Assembly: GCF_000013565.1 (NCBI RefSeq)
Contig: NC_007802.1
Span: forward strand, 3,968,001-4,032,000
Direction of reading: 5' to 3'
Length of the DNA: 64,000 nt
Source: Jannaschia sp. CCS1
Lineage (GTDB): Bacteria > Pseudomonadota > Alphaproteobacteria > Rhodobacterales > Rhodobacteraceae
Positions 61,395 to 64,000 of this stretch are shown here, piece by piece. The stretch's first letter is position 1. Every line of letters starts with the position of its first letter. The position numbers and the translations under genes were made by a program. The notes under the pieces are model-generated. The model did not search any database, was not told the DNA's origin, and saw only the letters and a list, made by a program, of their open reading frames with translations.

Positions 61395-61406
61395 TGGAAC
61401 GTTCCA
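61395..61406. promoter_or_regulatory. LacI-type operator candidate
   Basis: A perfect 12-bp palindrome, TGGAACGTTCCA, with the central CG typical of LacI-family sites. It lies about 20 bases upstream of the ATG of the first GMC gene, in the 113-base gap after the ABC ATPase gene. A LacI-family gene is encoded 5 kb downstream in the same cluster, which makes it the natural partner. The AT-rich TTAAAAGTGAAAA at 61414-61426 could be part of a promoter. Confidence 0.65.
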
Positions 61407-61488
61407 ATTCCAAGTTAAAAGTGAAAATCGGGGCCAAACCGTAAGACACGTGTAGTTACGGAAAAACTACAGGAAAACTACGGATAAA

Positions 61489-62604
61489 TTATGCGATCCG
61501 CGCCTCGGTTTTAGGGTCGAACAGAACCGCCTTGTCCATGTTCACCGCAAACTCGAACGGTTGACTGGCGTGGACATCGGCGTCCGCCCGCATCCGCGCA
61601 ATGCAGTCTTTTCCCGCGAGCGTGGTGCTGACAAACGTATCCGCACCAGCCGGTTCCGTGACGCTGACGGTGTTCGTCATCATCTGGATGTTGCGGGCGT
61701 TGCGGTCCGCGCCTTCCGGGTCCGTGATCGCCTCAGGACGGATGCCCAGCATCACGCGTTTGCCGATATAGTCGCCGTATGCCTCGGGCGCGTCTTCAAT
61801 CCGCAGATTGATATCCGCCCCTTCCGCACCAGAGAATTTTGCGTGAAGCGCGCCGTTCATCTCAACCAGTTCCGCATCCAGCACGTTCATCGCGGGCGAG
61901 CCCATGAAGGTCGCCACAAAGAGGTTGGCAGGGTCGTCGTAGATCTCTTTCGGGGTGCCGAGTTGCTGCACGTAGCCATCGTACATCACGGCAATGCGTG
62001 TGGATAAAGTCATCGCCTCGATCTGGTCGTGGGTGACGTAGACGATGGTGGTGCCCAGGTTCTGGTGCAGCTTCTTGATCTCGGTCCGCATGTCGACGCG
62101 CAGCTTGGCATCGAGGTTGGACAGCGGCTCATCAAACAGGAACACGTCCGGGTCCCGCACCAGCGCACGGCCCATAGCAACACGCTGACGTTGCCCGCCC
62201 GAGAGCTGGCCGGGCTTACGATCCAGCAGGTTTTCGATCTGCAACAGGCTTGCGACTTCGGACATGGCTTTGTCACGTTCGGGTTTCGGGGTGCCCTGCA
62301 TTTCCAAGCCAAAGGTGATGTTCTGGCCCACGGTCATGTTGGGGTAGAGCGCGTAGGACTGGAACACCATCGCGATGTTGCGCTTGGACGGCGTGACGTC
62401 GTTGACGACGCGGTCCTTGATGGCGATCTCTCCGCTGGAAATCCCCTCCAGCCCCGCGATCATATTGAGCAATGTGGATTTGCCGCAGCCGGACGGGCCG
62501 ACAAGCACAAGAAACTCCCCCTCCTGCACCTGAATGTCGACCTTATGCAGGACCTCCACCGCGCCGTAGGATTTGGTGACGTTGTTGATGTCTAGAAAAC
62601 CCAT
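61489..62604 (-). CDS. Sugar ABC transporter ATP-binding protein (MalK/UgpC type)
   Basis: A 371-residue nucleotide-binding subunit. Walker A is GPSGCGKST at residues 36-44, the Q-loop [12 protein letters not shown], the signature LSGGQRQR at about 134, Walker [17 protein letters not shown] at about 155, and the switch His in [13 protein letters not shown]. The C-terminal MalK-like regulatory domain (about 240-371) includes MLGIRPEAI and a closing [12 protein letters not shown]. It serves the two permeases encoded upstream. The solute-binding protein must be beyond the window. A 52-bp nested palindrome separates it from the upstream permease gene. Confidence 0.94.
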   Translation of the reverse strand: MGFLDINNVTKSYGAVEVLHKVDIQVQEGEFLVLVGPSGCGKSTLLNMIAGLEGISSGEIAIKDRVVNDVTPSKRNIAMVFQSYALYPNMTVGQNITFGLEMQGTPKPERDKAMSEVASLLQIENLLDRKPGQLSGGQRQRVAMGRALVRDPDVFLFDEPLSNLDAKLRVDMRTEIKKLHQNLGTTIVYVTHDQIEAMTLSTRIAVMYDGYVQQLGTPKEIYDDPANLFVATFMGSPAMNVLDAELVEMNGALHAKFSGAEGADINLRIEDAPEAYGDYIGKRVMLGIRPEAITDPEGADRNARNIQMMTNTVSVTEPAGADTFVSTTLAGKDCIARMRADADVHASQPFEFAVNMDKAVLFDPKTEARIA

Positions 62605-62630
62605 GGGTCAGCTCCTTTCAGTTCCGTTGC

Positions 62631-62682
62631 GCGCCCAGAGTTTTGCAAAACTCTGTACAAACTCTTGCAAGAGTTTGGGCGC
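62631..62682. repeat. Nested 52-bp palindrome between ABC permease and ATPase
   Basis: Two perfect 18-bp palindromes, AGAGTTTTGCAAAACTCT (62637-62654) and AAACTCTTGCAAGAGTTT (62659-62676), stand 4 bases apart and are flanked by GCGCCCA and TGGGCGC, so the whole block is nearly self-complementary. It lies 2 bases after the permease stop, within the transcript. A role as a mRNA stabiliser or partial terminator that sets the ATPase level is likely; a protein-binding site is also possible. Confidence 0.75.
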
Positions 62683-62684
62683 GG

Positions 62685-63566
62685 TCATCCTTTTACGCTG
62701 CCTGCCATCAGGCCACGGACGAAGTATCGACCAGCCACGATGTAGACGAGAAGTGTGGGGCCGGCGGCCATGATCGCCCCGGCGAAATGGACGTTGTAGG
62801 GGCGTTCACCCGTCGATGAATTCACCAGATTGTTCAGCGCCACGGTCATCGGCGCGGCATCCCCGGACGCAAACGACGCGCCGAACAGGAAGTCATTCCA
62901 GATGTTGGTGAACTGCCAGATGCAGCAGACCGCGATGATCGGCCCCGACGACGGCAACATGATCCGCCAGAAGATCTGGAAGAACCCCGCGCCGTCGATC
63001 TGGGCGGCGCGCACCAGCTCTGTCGGGAAGGCCGCATAGTAGTTGCGGAAATAGAGCGTGGAAAACCCGATACCGTAGACCACGTGGACCAGGATCAGCC
63101 CGTAGGTGGTGCCCGAGATATTCAGGATCCCCAGGATCCGCGCCATCGGGATCAGGACGATCTGGAACGGAATGAAGCAGGAGAACAACAGCAGGCCGAA
63201 GATCCAGGTCGCACCCCGGAAGTGCCATTTCGTCAGGACGTAGCCATTCAAAGCCCCCGCAATGGTCGAGATAGCGACCGCAGGCACCGCCATGGCGATG
63301 GAGTTGATGAAATAGGGGCGCAGGCCCGTCGGCTCCACCCCGATCTGGGCAGTGGACCAGGCAGACAGCCAGGGCTGGATCGTCCATTCGTTGGGCAGCG
63401 CGATCATGCCGCCTTCGGTGATTTCCGACAGCGGTTTCAGAGAGTTCACCACCATGATGAACAGCGGCAGCAGATAGAACAGCGCGAACAGCAGCAGGAC
63501 CAGATAAATCAGCGTCCGGGTCCAGTTCGACGAGCGGATGGCGGTGTCAGACGAGGCTATGGCCAT
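62685..63566 (-). CDS. Carbohydrate ABC transporter permease (MalG type)
   Basis: A 293-residue inner-membrane subunit with six membrane helices. The EAA loop that contacts the ATPase reads ELVRAAQIDGAGFFQIFWRIMLPSSGP at about residues 193-219. It begins with a long N-terminal cytoplasmic and first-helix part (TLIYLVLLLFALFYLLPLFIMVVNSLK), typical of the MalG side. Its ATG overlaps the stop of the partner permease (TAATG), so both are made in step. Confidence 0.94.
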   Translation of the reverse strand: MAIASSDTAIRSSNWTRTLIYLVLLLFALFYLLPLFIMVVNSLKPLSEITEGGMIALPNEWTIQPWLSAWSTAQIGVEPTGLRPYFINSIAMAVPAVAISTIAGALNGYVLTKWHFRGATWIFGLLLFSCFIPFQIVLIPMARILGILNISGTTYGLILVHVVYGIGFSTLYFRNYYAAFPTELVRAAQIDGAGFFQIFWRIMLPSSGPIIAVCCIWQFTNIWNDFLFGASFASGDAAPMTVALNNLVNSSTGERPYNVHFAGAIMAAGPTLLVYIVAGRYFVRGLMAGSVKG

Positions 63567-64000
63567 TACTTCTGCTCCCGCAATTCGGCGTAGAGATAGG
63601 GCACCATGATCGCGGCGATGGTCATCAGCATGATCACGGCGGAGGCCGCGCCGATCCCCATCTGGTTCCGCGTGAAAGTGTATTCATACATGAACAGCGC
63701 AGGCAGCCAGGTGGACGTGCCGGGGCCGCCATCGGTCATCGCGACCACAAGGTCGTAGGATTTAATCGCCAGGTGCGACAGGATCACGAAGGCGCTGAGG
63801 AACGCAGGCCGAAGCTGCGGCAGGATGATCCGGCGATACATCTGAAAGTTCGACGCACCGTCCATTTGTGCGGCCTTGAGGATTTCATTGTCGATCCCGC
63901 GCAGGCCCGCGAGGAACATCGCCATCACGAAGCCCGAGGATTGCCAGACCGCGGCGATGACGATGGTGTAGATCGCCATGTCGCTGTCCTTGATCCAGTC
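63566..64000 (-). CDS. Sugar ABC transporter permease (MalF type), C-terminal part
   Basis: A partial membrane subunit: about 144 residues from the C-terminal half are visible and the frame runs out of the window at base 64000. Its EAA loop reads EILKAAQMDGASNFQMYRRIILPQLRPA, and the last helix ends AAIMVPYLYAELREQK. It forms a heterodimer with the downstream permease. An internal Met at 63979 should not be taken as the start, since the family has about 150 more residues upstream. Confidence 0.92.
   Translation of the reverse strand, partial: DWIKDSDMAIYTIVIAAVWQSSGFVMAMFLAGLRGIDNEILKAAQMDGASNFQMYRRIILPQLRPAFLSAFVILSHLAIKSYDLVVAMTDGGPGTSTWLPALFMYEYTFTRNQMGIGAASAVIMLMTIAAIMVPYLYAELREQK

Overview
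The window is a chromosomal stretch of a high-GC alphaproteobacterium, most likely a member of the Rhodobacterales (Roseobacter group). The call rests on marker families seen together: a TrcR/DUF1013 cell-cycle regulator, a COQ9-family protein, a 47-residue aa3-type cytochrome c oxidase subunit IV, a plant-type glutamate-cysteine ligase, ClpS, ribosomal protein S21 with a COQ9 neighbour, and a DmdC-like acyl-CoA dehydrogenase. No species is named because no 16S or similar marker is present. Almost all of the window is densely packed protein genes. I found one stable RNA gene (the small SRP RNA) and no tRNA, rRNA, insertion sequence, prophage or CRISPR array.

Layout. 1-6.8 kb: end of nudC, an SRPBCC protein, an EamA transporter, a YpfJ-type zinc protease, the SRP RNA, rsgA, a DUF6404 protein, an ankyrin protein and a DUF202 membrane protein. 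6.8-9.7 kb: the classic dnaX-ybaB-recR cluster. 10-15.6 kb: RNase T2, trcR, two small hypothetical genes, an SDR lacking its catalytic lysine, an rsmC-like methyltransferase, clpS and a HAD phosphatase. 15.8-25 kb: an MFS carrier, a CDP-alcohol phosphatidyltransferase, a quinone oxidoreductase, COQ9, rpsU, a lipoprotein behind the tiny COX IV gene, an MBL hydrolase, an acyl-CoA dehydrogenase, Sua5 and YqgE. 25-32.5 kb: a DsbD-alpha-like protein, an RND efflux pump with its adaptor, moaB and a uracil-DNA glycosylase. 32.5-37 kb: pyrB, two small genes, a catalytically degenerate dihydroorotase (PyrC'-like) and plsY. 37-46 kb: two DUF805 proteins, gshA, an rsmE operon, ubiA, an OmpA protein, moaE and moaD. 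46-54 kb: pgsA, uvrC, a FolM-like reductase, a Ca/Na antiporter, an S49 peptidase, an FAH hydrolase, a GT-A-like protein and a Dabb protein.

54.2-64 kb: a long minus-strand catabolic locus, the most interesting part of the window. It holds a sugar ABC transporter (two permeases and a MalK-type ATPase), two different GMC flavin oxidoreductases, an SDR, a DUF993 TIM-barrel protein, a LacI-family repressor and a glycerate 2-kinase. Most neighbours overlap by a few bases or lie within about 20 bases of each other. A perfect 12-bp palindrome with a central CG, typical of LacI-family operators, lies just upstream of the first GMC gene. A 52-bp nested palindrome separates permease and ATPase. Together these suggest import of a sugar or polyol, oxidation, cleavage by an aldolase-like enzyme and capture of glycerate. 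The substrate cannot be read from the sequence.

Other items worth a second look are the PyrC'-like protein, a lower-GC gene inserted into the pyr cluster, a uracil-DNA glycosylase without the usual Fe-S cysteines, a lipoprotein with the residue order of permuted papain-like enzymes, and two kinds of short intergenic repeat.
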